Shown here piece after piece: positions 40,698 to 52,690 of a stretch of DNA of 64,000 nucleotides (position 1 is the first letter of the stretch; every line of letters starts with the position of its first letter). Below the pieces are notes generated by a model. It saw nothing but the letters and a program-made list of their open reading frames with translations. It searched no databases and was not told where the DNA came from. The position numbers and the translations under genes are program-made. Source of the DNA: Parasponia andersonii (taxonomy: Eukaryota > Streptophyta > Magnoliopsida > Rosales > Cannabaceae); NCBI GenBank assembly GCA_002914805.1, contig JXTB01000321.1, positions 294,305-358,304 on the forward strand. The letters run 5' to 3'.

Positions 40698-42035
40698 CTA
40701 CTTTCCCTTTTCCAGCCCAGCGGTGTCCCCCTTGGACTGGCTTCCGCTCGCCTTCACATATTGTTTTAGCTTGCCAGCCTGAATCGCCATCATAACCTGC
40801 GCATAAAGGCTACGGCAGTGGATGGTGTCACACCCGTGATCTCTACGGAATTGGCAGCACCTGCTCTTATTCTTCATGTGGTCAGGAATGCCGAACTTGG
40901 AGGGATCTTTAAAAATGCCCTTGTCTTTGTTCTGGAGGTAGATTACGTTGATTGGTGTGATGAGCTCGAACTTCGGCAGAGGGTCTTTAAATGTTTTCCT
41001 TTTCTTGTTGCTTTCTTGATTGGCCTTGGTCAGGGCTGCCTGCTTCAGAGTTGGGTCCTGGGCTGGCATAGGTCTCTTTACTCCTTGTGTGGCCGGGGAT
41101 TGCGCCAGCATTACTGTTATTGCCACGGAGGCTTTGGTGCTTTCTGGAGGCTCTCTAGTATCCTAAATACCCTTTCTGATTTTGCCAGGATGTCGGTCAT
41201 ATTATAGGATAGATTTAAGAGCAGATGGTCTGACAGTATTGATCCTGGCTATAAGCCCCTGACGAAAGAGCTCGCGGCTTGGGTCGAGTCGGCATCGTGT
41301 ACTAAGGATATCACTTCCAGGAAACATGACAAATATTCTCTTAGGGACTTGTTCATAGATTGCTCCAACCGGTCTAGGTCTCACATGGTCTTCTGCTGCC
41401 TCCGAGCACTTGCGTACTATTTCAAGAAAAGTTTGCAAAATCTTCAAACTCGTTTATAGATTTCTCCAGGAGTTACCTTAACCATAATGGGATTGGTCCC
41501 GCTAGGGTGGTGGAGAAGACTTTGCACATCAAGCCTTCATCTCTGGTTTCCAAGGTCATCTTCTACTAGAAATGATATATGTGGTCGAAGGGGTTGGTCT
41601 TTCTTTCTAACGGTCTGAAGGTCGATTTCGTGAAGTCCTTTGGCCTGGGCTCCAGTTGAATCCAGTCGGTGAAGGCTGTTCGGTTGATCCCGCGCATGGT
41701 CTGTTCTGTCAGATTAGTGAGGGTCTGGCTGTGATGGGCCCCGAATCTCTTATTCAGCTCTGCCATCATCTCCTGTTTTCAGTCGGGGAGCGCACCTTTC
41801 GGGTTCTTCAGGTGTCGTCTACCCACTGCCATTTCAGCCCGGAATGGCCTTTTCTGGCTTTGTTGTTCTCCTTGCATCCGCGATCTGGATAGAGCGGAAA
41901 CTTCCCTTGGATGTTGCTGACCCCTAAACTCTTGCTGGACCTCCTTGTCGAAATCCTCCCTTTGCCTGCTCTTGGCCTTACTTTCCAATAACCCTTCAAG
42001 GCAGGCATTATCTCTATGAACTTCGGCGACCTCAT
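40698..42035 (-). pseudogene. gag region of element A
   Basis: Open fragments in different frames include a capsid-like part (LEPRPKDFTKSTFRPLER, then TNPFDHIYHF at about 41566) and a C-terminal zinc-knuckle-like motif CCQFRRDHGCDTIHC (about 40825-40870), typical of Tat gag. Several frameshifts and stops separate the fragments. Absent from element B. Confidence 0.75.
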
Positions 42036-42271
42036 CCTTTATCCCAGGACGGCCTTATGAGAAATCTCTGCCTTCCTGTTAGCTTCTGTCAATGCGGCAA
42101 GTATTTGGTCCAGCTTTTGTTCCAGACTGGGTCGCACTTCCAGGGAGCTTCCTTCGGCGTCAGGCCGCGTGCTCCTTGTTGTCATTATCGAGGGTACCAT
42201 CCGATGTCTTATGGCTTCTTGTTCAGGGAGAGCGCTGTCGTGAGACTCTTACTCTTTCTCTCGCACCCCAT

Positions 42272-42289
42272 TCCCTGGCAACGGCTCCA
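42272..42289 (-). other. Primer-binding site of element A
   Basis: On the - strand, three bases after the 5' LTR, TGGAGCCGTTGCCAGGGA begins with the TGG that pairs with a tRNA CCA end. I do not assign the tRNA with certainty; it differs from that of element B. Confidence 0.65.
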
Positions 42290-42292
42290 AAC

Positions 42293-43085
42293 TATTAGTG
42301 TTATTCTTAGCAACTGTCCACATATATTCAAACTATTTGTGCTGGTTCTACCAACTATCCACGTATATTCGCTATATCAGAATGCTTTTGATCTCAAGCT
42401 AGATCAAAGAGGTGGGGGTGGCCACCTGCAAAGACTCTCCTATGCTTAAGTCAGATATTTACTCCCGAGATTGAATAGCAAAGACTAAGTTTTTCTGCTT
42501 ATAAAATTTTTTATCTCTCTATGTCCTTTACTGGAGAGATGTATGGCATATATATATATAATCATGAAACCGAGAACCTTTCAGCTCTCAATCTCAGGAT
42601 CGAGTACTCTTTCTCATCATGACTTACTTCGGAAATCGCGGGCCATAGTTACTGTAATCTTTCTTGCATTGTTTTGATCTGCTTTCCACTGTCTCCTATG
42701 GTACGGCCCTGGCAAGGGTGAGACTTTGACAACCGGCCGTTCTGTCAGGACGGTTCACCCAATGCACACACTTACCCATGATTGCATTGAATGTCCTGTC
42801 TGGGTCTAAAGTGGTGCGCTGCCTCTAATGATCTTCTGGCGGAAGACTCTCGATGTTTCTAACCCCTCAGCTGTTAAGACAAGAATTAGTTTGGGCTGAA
42901 CTCGTCCAGGGTCTAGGATGGATTCGGCCCTGGCCTGCGACAACCAACGGGCCCATGTCGTATCACGTGCGACTTATGTGGCTTTCTAATGATCCTCCTA
43001 GACACATGTCGAATGGTATGTCCCCTGCCATCTGTTCTGTCACTCAACCATCCACGTAGCGCACGATCTAGGAGTGGGCCCCATA
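42293..43085 (-). repeat. 5' LTR of element A
   Basis: 793 bp, the partner of 31019-31807. Both outer ends have decayed: + strand start TATTAG instead of TGTTAG, and end CCATA instead of CCACA. Confidence 0.9.
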
Positions 43086-43090
43086 CTTGG

Positions 43091-44694
43091 TGTCAAAGTG
43101 TTAAAGAAATCTCTTTCAATACCTTGTTCAAGTTTATCTATTGGCTCATCAAAGCTAAAGTATGTAACTGCATCTATAGGAAATCTTTCCATCAGCATAT
43201 TGTTAATTTGATCAACATGACCATTTTTGGGAGTCAAAATAACCTGATTCACCATCAAGGATGTATCTTAGGAATAAATATCTAAATCAGGAAAGACGAA
43301 ATCTATTAACTTTGTCATTGAATCTGTGTAGTCTTCGAATGGTATAATCATACTGCTTGGAATTTGAATCCTACCAAGTGAATCGCATTCTTGTTCCCCA
43401 TTTCCGACCCTTAGTAAGTATTCTGACAACACTGGATCTAATATTGCCTTCATGTTTCGAACTAATTTTATCTTCGCGAAGAATTTCCACAAATATGAAT
43501 GGACAAGGCTTACTTTAATGACATCTTCCTTTCTACCTTTCGGAATAACCGGCAAAACTTGGCGAAAATCACCACCAGAAATAATAACCTTCTCACCAAA
43601 TGGTAAATTAGACTCATTTACATCTTGCAACATGTTGTCTAAAGCTTCAATAGCTTCTCGATGCACCGTAGGGGCTTCATCCCATATAATTAATTTTGTC
43701 ATGCGTAAAAGAGTAGACAATGTTGATCGCTTGCTCACATTGCACGAAACATTATTTTGCAATATAAGTGGGATTTTAAACCTTGAGTGTATTGTTCGAC
43801 CTACTGGTTGTATGGAAGCAGCAACACCAGATGATGCTATTGCAAGAGCCACAAAGTTCTTTGCTCTAACTGCAGCAACTAGAGCTCGATATAGGTATGT
43901 TTTGCCAGTGCCACCAGGACCATCAATAAAAGAAAGCTTCCCCTTCATCTGCAAAAACTTTTTGCAAAATTAAATCAAAAGCAGCTTTTTGTTCTGTGTT
44001 TAATTTTTCTATAGATAGAAGGTCATCATTAGAGACAAACATTTGCAATTCTTCATTGATCACCTTGGATATTTTCTCCTTTTGGTCTAAATCAATATTA
44101 GAAATAACAAAACCATAATCACTCAAACATTTTCCAATCGTCTCTAACATTCAGTTAATATCTTGTAATGCCTTGCATTCCGCATCAATTAGCCCCAGAT
44201 TCTTAGCAAAGTAATCTTCACACATTAGGAGCACAAAATGCCAAAATGGTAGAAAATAGGCGGCGCAATTCAAAAGGCATTTGATATAAAGCAGCTTCTT
44301 CCACACAAAAATTGTAGTCGTTATCGCCTTGTAATAGTCCATACAGAAGATAAGATTCACGGAAAGAAGAAACGAAAATACCATTCATAGCTCTTAAATC
44401 ATCATACGATGTAGGACCTCTAATGTGATTTAACAATAGTCGCAAATAGTACCGTTCACCTTCCATAGGACTTGCTGCAACAATCCTTCCAATGACACCA
44501 CCTTGCTTTCTGATTTTCCATATTTTATTTTATTTATCCAAAACAAAAGTTTCAGGGAATTCTCTATACAACAATTTCCTAGCATCGTCACTTGTAGCAT
44601 TTTTTTCTAAAAAATTCAGTCAACATTGTTCATGTCCTCAAATCAGTCCTAATTATTTTGGTAGGATCTTCAGTTTTTCTATATGTGACCAATT
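43091..44694 (-). pseudogene. Helitron helicase core (PIF1-like)
   Basis: The coding piece between the two Tat insertions. Upstream it joins the Rep domain across element B (HLEDSQLVTYRKTED reads through one GGCTA copy). It then shows EGERYYLRLLLNHIRGPTSY, Walker A GPGGTGKT (43898-43921), Walker B IIWDEAP, the SGDFRQVLPVI-like motif GGDFRQVLPVIPKG, and TPKNGHVDQIN before element A. The 5'-to-3' helicase drives strand displacement in rolling-circle transposition. Stops near 44151-44153 and in 44470-44640, and a frameshift just before Walker A (about 43935), show decay. Confidence 0.88.
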
Positions 44695-44699
44695 GGCTA

Positions 44700-45489
44700 T
44701 GTTAGTGTGATTCTTACCAGCTGTCCATGTTTCTCTGAACTGCTGACGTTGTATCTACCAACCGTCCACGTATCCTTGTTATCCCGGAATGTCTTTAGCT
44801 TCTTGCTGAGACAGAGAGGCGGGGGTGGCCACCTGCAAAGACTCTCTGATACTTAAGTCAGTGATTTATCCCCGAAACTGAACAGCAAGGATTTTCTTCT
44901 TCTCTGTAAACATTTTTTTTGTATATATCCCCCTTTAGGGAGGAAACAAGGCTTATATATATAATCCTGGAACTGAGAGCTTTCTGGCTCTCAATCCCAG
45001 GATTGAGTACCTTTTTCTATCATGACTTACTCCAGAAATCACAGGTCGTGGTTACCATGACCTCCCTTGCATCGTCGCGGCTAGTTTTCTGCCGTCCCCT
45101 ACGACTCCAGCCTATCAGGGGTGAGATTTTGACAAGCCATCGTTCTGTCAGGACGACTTGCCCAATGTGCGCACCTATCCAGGATTACATTAAATGCTCT
45201 GTCTAGGTCTGGAGCGGTGAGCTGCTTCCCACGGTATTCTGGCGGAAGACCCTTAAGGCTCCCGACCCCCAGCTGTCGAGGAAAGAATCGGACTAGGCCG
45301 AATCCATTCAGGGTCTGGGATGGGTTCAGCCCTGGCCTCGGACAACCCATGGGCCTATGCGGTACCACGTGCGACTCGCGTGGCTTTTAATCGGTCACTC
45401 TGAATACGTGTCGGACAGTGTGCCCCGCTCGTGACCTGTTCTGTCACTTAATCGTCTACGTGGTGTATGATTTAGGAATGGGTCCCACA
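44700..45489 (-). repeat. 3' LTR of element B
   Basis: 790 bp, bounded by TGTTAG and CCCACA on the + strand. It aligns with 57041-57830. Confidence 0.9.
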
Positions 45490-45508
45490 ACTGCCCCCAT
45501 TTCCCTAT
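45490..45508 (-). other. Polypurine tract of element B
   Basis: On the - strand a purine-rich AGGGAAATGGGGGCAGT abuts the 3' LTR, in the same position as in element A. Confidence 0.7.
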
Positions 45509-45718
45509 TTGATGGATTCGTATCCATCAAGTGGGGAAATCGTATATCCGGTCCTCCAATTCGAGGGATACACGTGGCTCCCCCACCGTCACTTCTCCCC
45601 AATTGCCGACGTTGGGGCACGCCATCCCGTGTCACTATTTTTTCAAATTTTTGAAATTCTAATGCTTCCATCTTCCTTGCCCTGCTCTCCTCCAGGGAAA
45701 AAACTTTTCGGCTCCCCC

Positions 45719-45727
45719 TCTATAAAA
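45719..45727 (+). promoter_or_regulatory. TATA box of the antisense gene, element B
   Basis: CTATAAAA, 125 bases before the ATG at 45852, matches the TATA box in element A. Confidence 0.5.
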
Positions 45728-46138
45728 GTCGCATTTACGCTCATTTCTTACTTTACTAAAATCTCTAAGTATTCCAACTTTCTCAACTCTTAGGGTTTCC
45801 GCATCTCCCTTTTTCCAGAACCTTTCGTATTCTGCGATCGCACCTAACACGATGGCCCTGAATTAGAGTCAGAAACTCCGCCTCTTCGCGGATTCCAAAT
45901 TAGGGTCGTTGAGGAGGCAGCTCTGCTTCCCTGGCGGAGTCACTTTAGAGAGGGTCGATGGCCTGGCGGACTGGTACTTTTATCCTTCTATTCCAGAAGG
46001 CTCCATCGTACTGGAGAGAAGGCATCTAGAGTGGCTGCAGTTTCCTCTTCCTCCCATGGTCCACCAGTTCTTTAGACTTACGAGGATTCATCCACTGTAG
46101 CTCAATGCTAACGGAGTCATGATCTTGATGGGGCTTTC

Positions 46139-48814
46139 TGTTGGGAATATGCCATAGAAAGCAGTTTCTTTGTTTGGTATTTTAAACAATGTTTATTGGT
46201 TTTAAGTGTTATCTATTTATTGTTAATAAATTCCATATTATGTCCCAATAATATACATGTGATGTTTATGTTTTCTATTATGCAAACGTCTAAAAGTTTC
46301 CATGACTAATAATGAGTAATAAATAATTGTTCGTGTAAAGTGTTCACACGTGGGAGACTAAATTTTTTATTTCATTGTGTCTAAATTAAAAGTTCATATT
46401 ATGTAAATAAAGATGGAGTACTTTATTTTACCATAGAATGTAGTGTTGTCTATTTCAACGAGATTGATGAAGTCTCCAATCATTGAAGTATCTGACTTCG
46501 GATAGAAACACTAGTGCGTTATAAGAAAGTTATAAGTGCATTGAACTGAACCAAGTGAAAGTAGAATTTGAGGCTAAGTGTCGTAACTCAATATTCTATC
46601 TTTTACTAATCTAGCACTATTGCAAGATTATCTTAATCCTAGTGATTGTCGGACTTGCTTTCATGAGTTTTATCTTTTTGACTTACTAAAGGACTAGTTC
46701 CGATTATATGGTTCGAACTCTGATATCTTAGAAGATAAGTTTTGTGAATTGACGAGAACGCCTTTCATGATTTGGACACCATGCATATAATGTCACTTTG
46801 AGTTTTTTCAAGAACTTGGATAATAAAAAACCAAGCACCAGGTATTCACTTTGTGAATTTCTGTGTTTGTATGGGCAGTTATAAATACCGTAGTCAAGTA
46901 TTATCCATTAAATGAAAAAGCAACTCAAAGGTAAATATGTACTAGAGGGGTAATACAGTAATTTCATCTCACTAGTACGGTATTGCATCGGAGGTATATT
47001 CGCAGGTATAGTATATGCTAAATGGATCAAGTTAATTAAAAATTTAATTAGCTTCACAGAAAATATATGACATTTAGCCTAAGAGTACAATATTGGGCCT
47101 GTAGTGGAGTGCACCAATATTAATGGAAATGGCCCAGTCATGATTAAGAGTTAATTATGATTATGAGTAGTTGGCCCATTGGAACTTAGACTATTTGGAT
47201 CCATAAGGTCCCCTATCTAGCTCACGCATAGCTCAATAACTAATTGAATGGTCAGTTGAGCCCAATAAGCCCATTAAGATTTACATCTCTTTAAATACTT
47301 AAGAGAAAAGTTCTCCTAAGTCACTCTAAGGGTTCTACATGCCACTCATGCACAGTAAGTGTGTTTTTCGTGTGATAAAGAGAATGGGAGAGACGAGCCG
47401 CCGCGGAAGAAGTCCCGTATTCGTTTATGGCCGCTAAGGAAGAGATACCCATAGTCGTAGATGTGTACTTAAGGAGAAGGAAGATCGTCTTCTGGATCGT
47501 TCGCTCATCTCTCGTTGGCAATCAAGAAGGTGTCCACACACCAGATCATTCAACGGGCTCTAGAGAATAGATGGGAAGGCTCAATGGTTGTGAAGCACTT
47601 CCAGGTTTTATCTAAACCAAGATCCATGAATTGATTTATGTTAGATCAACNTTATCTTAATCCTAGTGATTGTCGGACTTGCTTTCATGAGTTTTATCTT
47701 TTTGACTTACTAAAGGACTAGTTCCGATTATATGGTTCGAACTCTGATATCTTAGAAGATAAGTTTTGTGAATTGACGAGAACGCCTTTCATGATTTGGA
47801 CACCATGCATATAATGTCACTTTGAGTTTTTTCAAGAACTTGGATAATAAAAAACCAAGCACCAGGTATTCACTTTGTGAATTTCTGTGTTTGTATGGGC
47901 AGTTATAAATACCGTAGTCAAGTATTATCCATTAAATGAAAAAGCAACTCAAAGGTAAATATGTACTAGAGGGGTAATACAGTAATTTCATCTCACTAGT
48001 ACGGTATTGCATCGGAGGTATATTCGCAGGTATAGTATATGCTAAATGGATCAAGTTAATTAAAAATTTAATTAGCTTCACAGAAAATATATGACATTTA
48101 GCCTAAGAGTACAATATTGGGCCTGTAGTGGAGTGCACCAATATTAATGGAAATGGCCCAGTCATGATTAAGAGTTAATTATGATTATGAGTAGTTGGCC
48201 CATTGGAACTTAGACTATTTGGATCCATAAGGTCCCCTATCTAGCTCACGCATAGCTCAATAACTAATTGAATGGTCAGTTGAGCCCAATAAGCCCATTA
48301 AGATTTACATCTCTTTAAATACTTAAGAGAAAAGTTCTCCTAAGTCACTCTAAGGGTTCTACATGCCACTCATGCACAGTAAGTGTGTTTTTCGTGTGAT
48401 AAAGAGAATGGGAGAGACGAGCCGCCGCGGAAGAAGTCCCGTATTCGTTTATGGCCGCTAAGGAAGAGATACCCATAGTCGTAGATGTGTACTTAAGGAG
48501 AAGGAAGATCGTCTTCTGGATCGTTCGCTCATCTCTCGTTGGCAATCAAGAAGGTGTCCACACACCAGATCATTCAACGGGCTCTAGAGAATAGATGGGA
48601 AGGCTCAATGGTTGTGAAGCACTTCCAGGTTTTATCTAAACCAAGATCCATGAATTGATTTATGTTAGATCAACGATCCTATATTTTTGTTTTGTAAAAT
48701 TTCAAGAAAATTTTAAAATACTTATTCTGCTGCGTTCTTGATTTATTTACAAAACTACGAAAATCGTTTTCGGTAAAATCGTCTTTCAAAATTTATTTTT
48801 TGGAATTTCCAGCA
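46139..48814 (+). mobile_element. Ty1/copia-type LTR insertion inside element B
   Basis: Starts TGTTGGGAATATGCC and ends TTTCCAGCA, flanked by the 5-bp duplication CTTTC (46134-46138 and 48815-48819). It contains only LTR-like sequence. An exact 1,023-bp block is present twice around a single N. The simplest reading is a full element whose interior was lost in assembly, leaving a 5' LTR lacking its last 140 bp and a 3' LTR lacking its first 489 bp. The inferred LTR length is about 1,652 bp. A solo LTR with a false duplication is the alternative. Confidence 0.75.
46628..48674 (+). repeat. Exact 1,023-bp direct repeat joined by one N
   Basis: 46628-47650 and 47652-48674 are identical at offset 1,024 wherever I compared them, including identical 66-codon chance frames. 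The single ambiguous base sits at 47651. Confidence 0.92.
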
Positions 48815-51741
48815 CTTTCTGCCTTGTCTATCCTCCTCAACACGCATATCGACTTGGAAGTGATTTTCTATGCCTATAAGCTTACCCTCATCCCCAAAAA
48901 GAGCTCTTACCCCACTTTCTACCTGCAACCGCTCTCAGAGCGCCATATCTTATGGGGCTTGCTGAGGTCGGATAAGCATTGGGACTCTCATTCCAGGATA
49001 TACACCGTTGGAGGGGCATGGTACGCTCCCTGGGTGAATGGAGAGTGTTTTCAAATCCCCTCGTTCTTTCTGCAAAGTAAGTACTGAGTCGCGAATTTCA
49101 GGTCCGTGTATATTTTGTCTGTTTTTACTCATGGCATTTTGCTTTACGCAGCTTCTGTGGAGGAAAGCAGGTTCGAGCCTCGGCTTTCGGCAGGTCGGAT
49201 CCAGGAGCTGGAGGGAATCATCCTCTTTGGGTCATTTGGGGATTACCGACACATCCAAGCTATCCTGAATCCCCAGGTGATGAACATGATGCCAAAGATA
49301 GTCTCATATCTCCTTTTCCCGCTAGATACGTAGGTCATCCCAAGCACCTTCGGAGCCAGCTTAACGCCTCCACCCTGAACCGGTTCCGCCGGGATGAGCA
49401 GAGTCGCATCGCCATGGTGGGTCATCAGATCATGGCCTCGAGCCAGCTGGCAGGTCCCAATGAACTGGAGGTGCCGACCAGTCATAAGCTCGAAGAGGCG
49501 GTGAAGCTCGTGGCCGAGGAGTGTGTCAGGTTCCGTAGGGAGGAAAGATGCCCCCAAGAGGGCTAAGGGTGAGTTCATTTTTGCACCTTGAGGCTTCGTC
49601 GATCAGGTCATGGTTGTGTTTTAACCATGTTGCTTGCTCTTTGCAGGTTTGGATATAAGCCCCTTGGCAGACCCCTCCCCGGTCAAGGGGAAGACTGCTA
49701 TGCACAAGGCTCGCTCCAAGGTCCCCGCTGGTCGGCGTTTGATGGTGTCCTTAGAGGAGAGGCCTCGGGAGTTGTCATCCCAAGAACAGGCTCAAACGAC
49801 AACCTGGAGGGTCTATTTGTGACCGGGGGTGAAATGCATGTAGTGCCACCTCGCGAGGTGGGCAGGCTCATGATTCGGGAGGCGCCGGCCATAAAGGTTA
49901 TGCATAGCAAAGGGGCGCCTTCGAGCCTGCCTGGTGAGCCCTCTGGTCGACCTCTTCTACCCCCAGCTCTGGCTCGAAGGTGGGAACGGGGTCCAGTGCT
50001 GCCCGCTCCAGTGGAGAGATTGCTGAGCTCAGCAGAGGGGCTCCGAGGTTGAAGTCTCGGCTGTCTTCACCTCCCCCGGTCTCCACAAAGCAGGATCGCG
50101 AACCCGATTCGTCCAAGGGGGAGGGGAGCCCGGCGGGGAAGAGAGGCAAAACTGCACCTGCTTCCGACAGCGACGACGACGGGGCTACTTTGACTCTCAT
50201 GAGGTGGAGGAGGTCTGTACGAGGCGGAGCGTCTAAGGATGTTGGTCAAGACAAGACTGAAAAATCACACCTAGGCATTCCTTCGGTGGAGGTTGCAGCC
50301 GAAGCTACTGACGCAGTATCGGTCGTCACAGCTTCTTCTGTCAATGGTGCACCCGGCGACGCCTTACTCTCCACCGCCACCACTTTTGCCACTCCGGGGG
50401 AGTCGAAAGAAGTCGCTGTAGTGCATTTAGTGGGGGGTGAAGGTGTCCTCAAGGTTGGCGGGGTGGAATCGCGTTCTTCAGACACAGACAATGCCCAAAG
50501 AGAGAGTACAGCTACGGAGCCCGATCTGTAGACGCTCTCCTCGGATAATGTAGAGCTTGTGGCCAGTTGCAGCATCGCACAGGTTTGGTTCGTCTTACCG
50601 TAAGCACCAGGTTCTTGGCATCCTCTCTGAACACTAACTCCTCTTTCTTGTGCTTTATAGCTAGCTGTCATCCAATCCTTCTACTCCTCTCGCATTAGCG
50701 AGCTGACTGGGCAGCTGAACGCCTGTGCCATGATGGCCGAGCAGAGTAAGGCCTCCATTGCCATGTTGAGGGCAGATTTTGACTTGTACCAGAGCCTGGA
50801 TGAGGCTAGGGTCAGCAGCGCGGTGGCTAACACTTTGAACGTCAAAAGAGCTAAGGGTGAGGAGCTAGTCGCCGCATTGGCCGAGGCAGAGACCGCCAGG
50901 TTGGTCCAAACATAGGCTACCAGGCTGACCCAGGCCGAGCTCAAGGTCAAGGAGTAGGATCTGCAGAATACAGGGGCAGAGAGGGTCTGGCTTTCATCAC
51001 TCACGATAGAGCCGTCGACGAGGCCAAAGAAGCGAGGAAAGTCGAGGCAAAAGCCAAATTTGAGGCCTATTCCTTGCAGTGTAGGCTCGACCAGTCCAAT
51101 GAGGTAATCCAACATCTCTATTCAGATCACAAAAAACTTATGGAGGCTCATGTCGAGTTATTTTGCAAACGTGGCGAAGATCTCACCGATATTAACAATC
51201 TTTTGATCGACTTATCACAGCAGCAAGTGGAGCTGAGGCTAGCTGTGCTGAAAGATAGACTGGCGGACGCGGAGAAGCTGAAGACAAGATACCAGAGGCT
51301 AGTGGATGTCCTTTCTGCAGAGAGCTACAGGTCTGGCTAGGAGAACAGGGAATTCGAAGGCCACGTAGAGGTAGTAACGTCAGACCAGTTCGATGAGCAG
51401 AAAGGCGTCGAGAGGGACCATTATTCCGTCAGGTACTACATGCAACAGTTAGGGGATGAGATTAATATCGTGTACCCTGCTGGTGTATTGAAGATACTTG
51501 ACGAAGAAAAAGATGGGACCTCCACATCTGCTTCTATCACCAAGGAGATTGTCCTCGCTCTGGGTCCGCCAGAATAAGCTACGGAGGTCTCTGGGGATCA
51601 GCCTGGCGAGGGCGCCTTGATGGGCGGCGGGTCAAGCACGGTCATCTTATCCAGTAATGATTCCGATCCCGATATGTCGTCCTCTGCTACAGCTAGTCCA
51701 AGTGTCGAAGTCGGCGTCGCCTCCCTCCCTGGAGGAAACTA

Positions 51742-52690
51742 GGGACTCTCGCTCTTTTGTACATTTGTAAAGTGCTGACCACTCCGTGTAGAGCTGACCC
51801 CAGTTGCAAACAACTGTTTAAATAATAAAACGGCGCATTCTTCTCACGCTTATTCTGTGTTATCTATTATATTCATTATTATATTTTTTTTTTTAGTTGC
51901 TTGCATCCGTGGTCAGCATTAGGCATCGTATACGATGCCATTTCTTTGTTGGCGGTCTGCCCGGCTTCTGAGTCTGGCCCAATTGTATATGATGCGGAGT
52001 TACTAGCGAATTCCCTTTATGCTATGACCGACAAGGTCAACTCCGGAGATTGGGATGTGACTTCTGACTCACCCGACTTTAAGGATGTCTAACTTCCGTT
52101 ATGACTTATCTTAGCAGAATATGATCCGCGCCTATGGCTGAACTTCTCTGACCCTAAATGGAACACATTAGGAACCAGCTCCAAGGATTGGTCGACAACT
52201 GTTTGGACCCGTCACTTCAGAGGAGGAGGCCTGGGCTTGGCTCTTTTCGGGAGCAAACAGGGTGTTACCACTCCTACATGTCCTTGCGAGTCTGCCCAAG
52301 ACCTGCTCCTTACAAATAGAGACACTGGGTCTGCATCTGTGTCGACCACGCATCCTGTAATCTAAGCAATAATAAACAGAATTTGGTTGTAATTTCTGCT
52401 TTCGCGCTTAGCCTTACCCGGACCTACTTCCAACGGGTAGGCCTTGGTTCTGTACACTTCCTGCCCATGCGTAGCTAAGGCGCTCTTTAGGGAGGGTCTA
52501 CTTCTAACGGGTAGACCCTGGTCCCGTTTGCCTTTGGCTTGTGCGTAGCTAAGGTGCCCCCTGAGGAGGGTCTGCTTCCAACGGGTAGACCCTGGTCCCT
52601 TTTTCTTTTGGCTCATGCTTAGCTTAAGTGCTCTCTGGAGGGGGGGTCTCATCACTCATATCTCCCCCACCCTACAGGTATTCCTTGAGG
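51742..52690. other. Spacer between antisense gene and tandem repeats, element B
   Basis: Matches the spacer of element A. Contains three copies of a GGGTCTRCTTCYAACGGGTAG-like phrase between 52420 and 52590. Confidence 0.6.

Larger units (their letters stand above)
31019..43085 (-). mobile_element. Tat/Ogre-type Ty3-gypsy retrotransposon, element A
   Basis: A 12,067-bp LTR element inserted in the Helitron helicase exon, with 5-bp target duplication CTTGG (31014-31018 and 43086-43090). On the - strand the order is 5' LTR, primer-binding site, gag, protease, RT, RNase H, second (archaeal-type) RNase H, integrase, 3' tandem repeats, antisense gene, polypurine tract, 3' LTR. The second RNase H and the antisense gene are marks of the Tat lineage. 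The LTRs are visibly diverged, and the pol frames carry stops and frameshifts, so it is inactive. Confidence 0.92.
45852..51741 (+). pseudogene. Antisense gene (aORF) of element B, split by a copia LTR
   Basis: Homologue of 32194-35438. The ATG at 45852 is followed after three codons by TAG, so the reading frame is dead at its start. The Transposase_28-like segment is broken between 46138 and 48815 by the copia insertion; the flanks join seamlessly over CTTTC to give the same ALSILLNTHIDLEV-type sequence as in A. Introns match those of A: GTAAGT donor near 49078 with an acceptor near 49151, and GTGAGT donor near 49570 with an acceptor near 49647. A coiled-coil region lies at about 50730-51340 and an acidic tail ends at 51741. 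Several internal stops occur (50529, 50913, 51339). Confidence 0.72.

Noticed and set aside
47321..48545. Two identical 66-codon frames on the - strand as a duplicated gene
   Set aside because: They lie in the exact 1,023-bp LTR repeat, which is likely an assembly artefact, and lack any domain.
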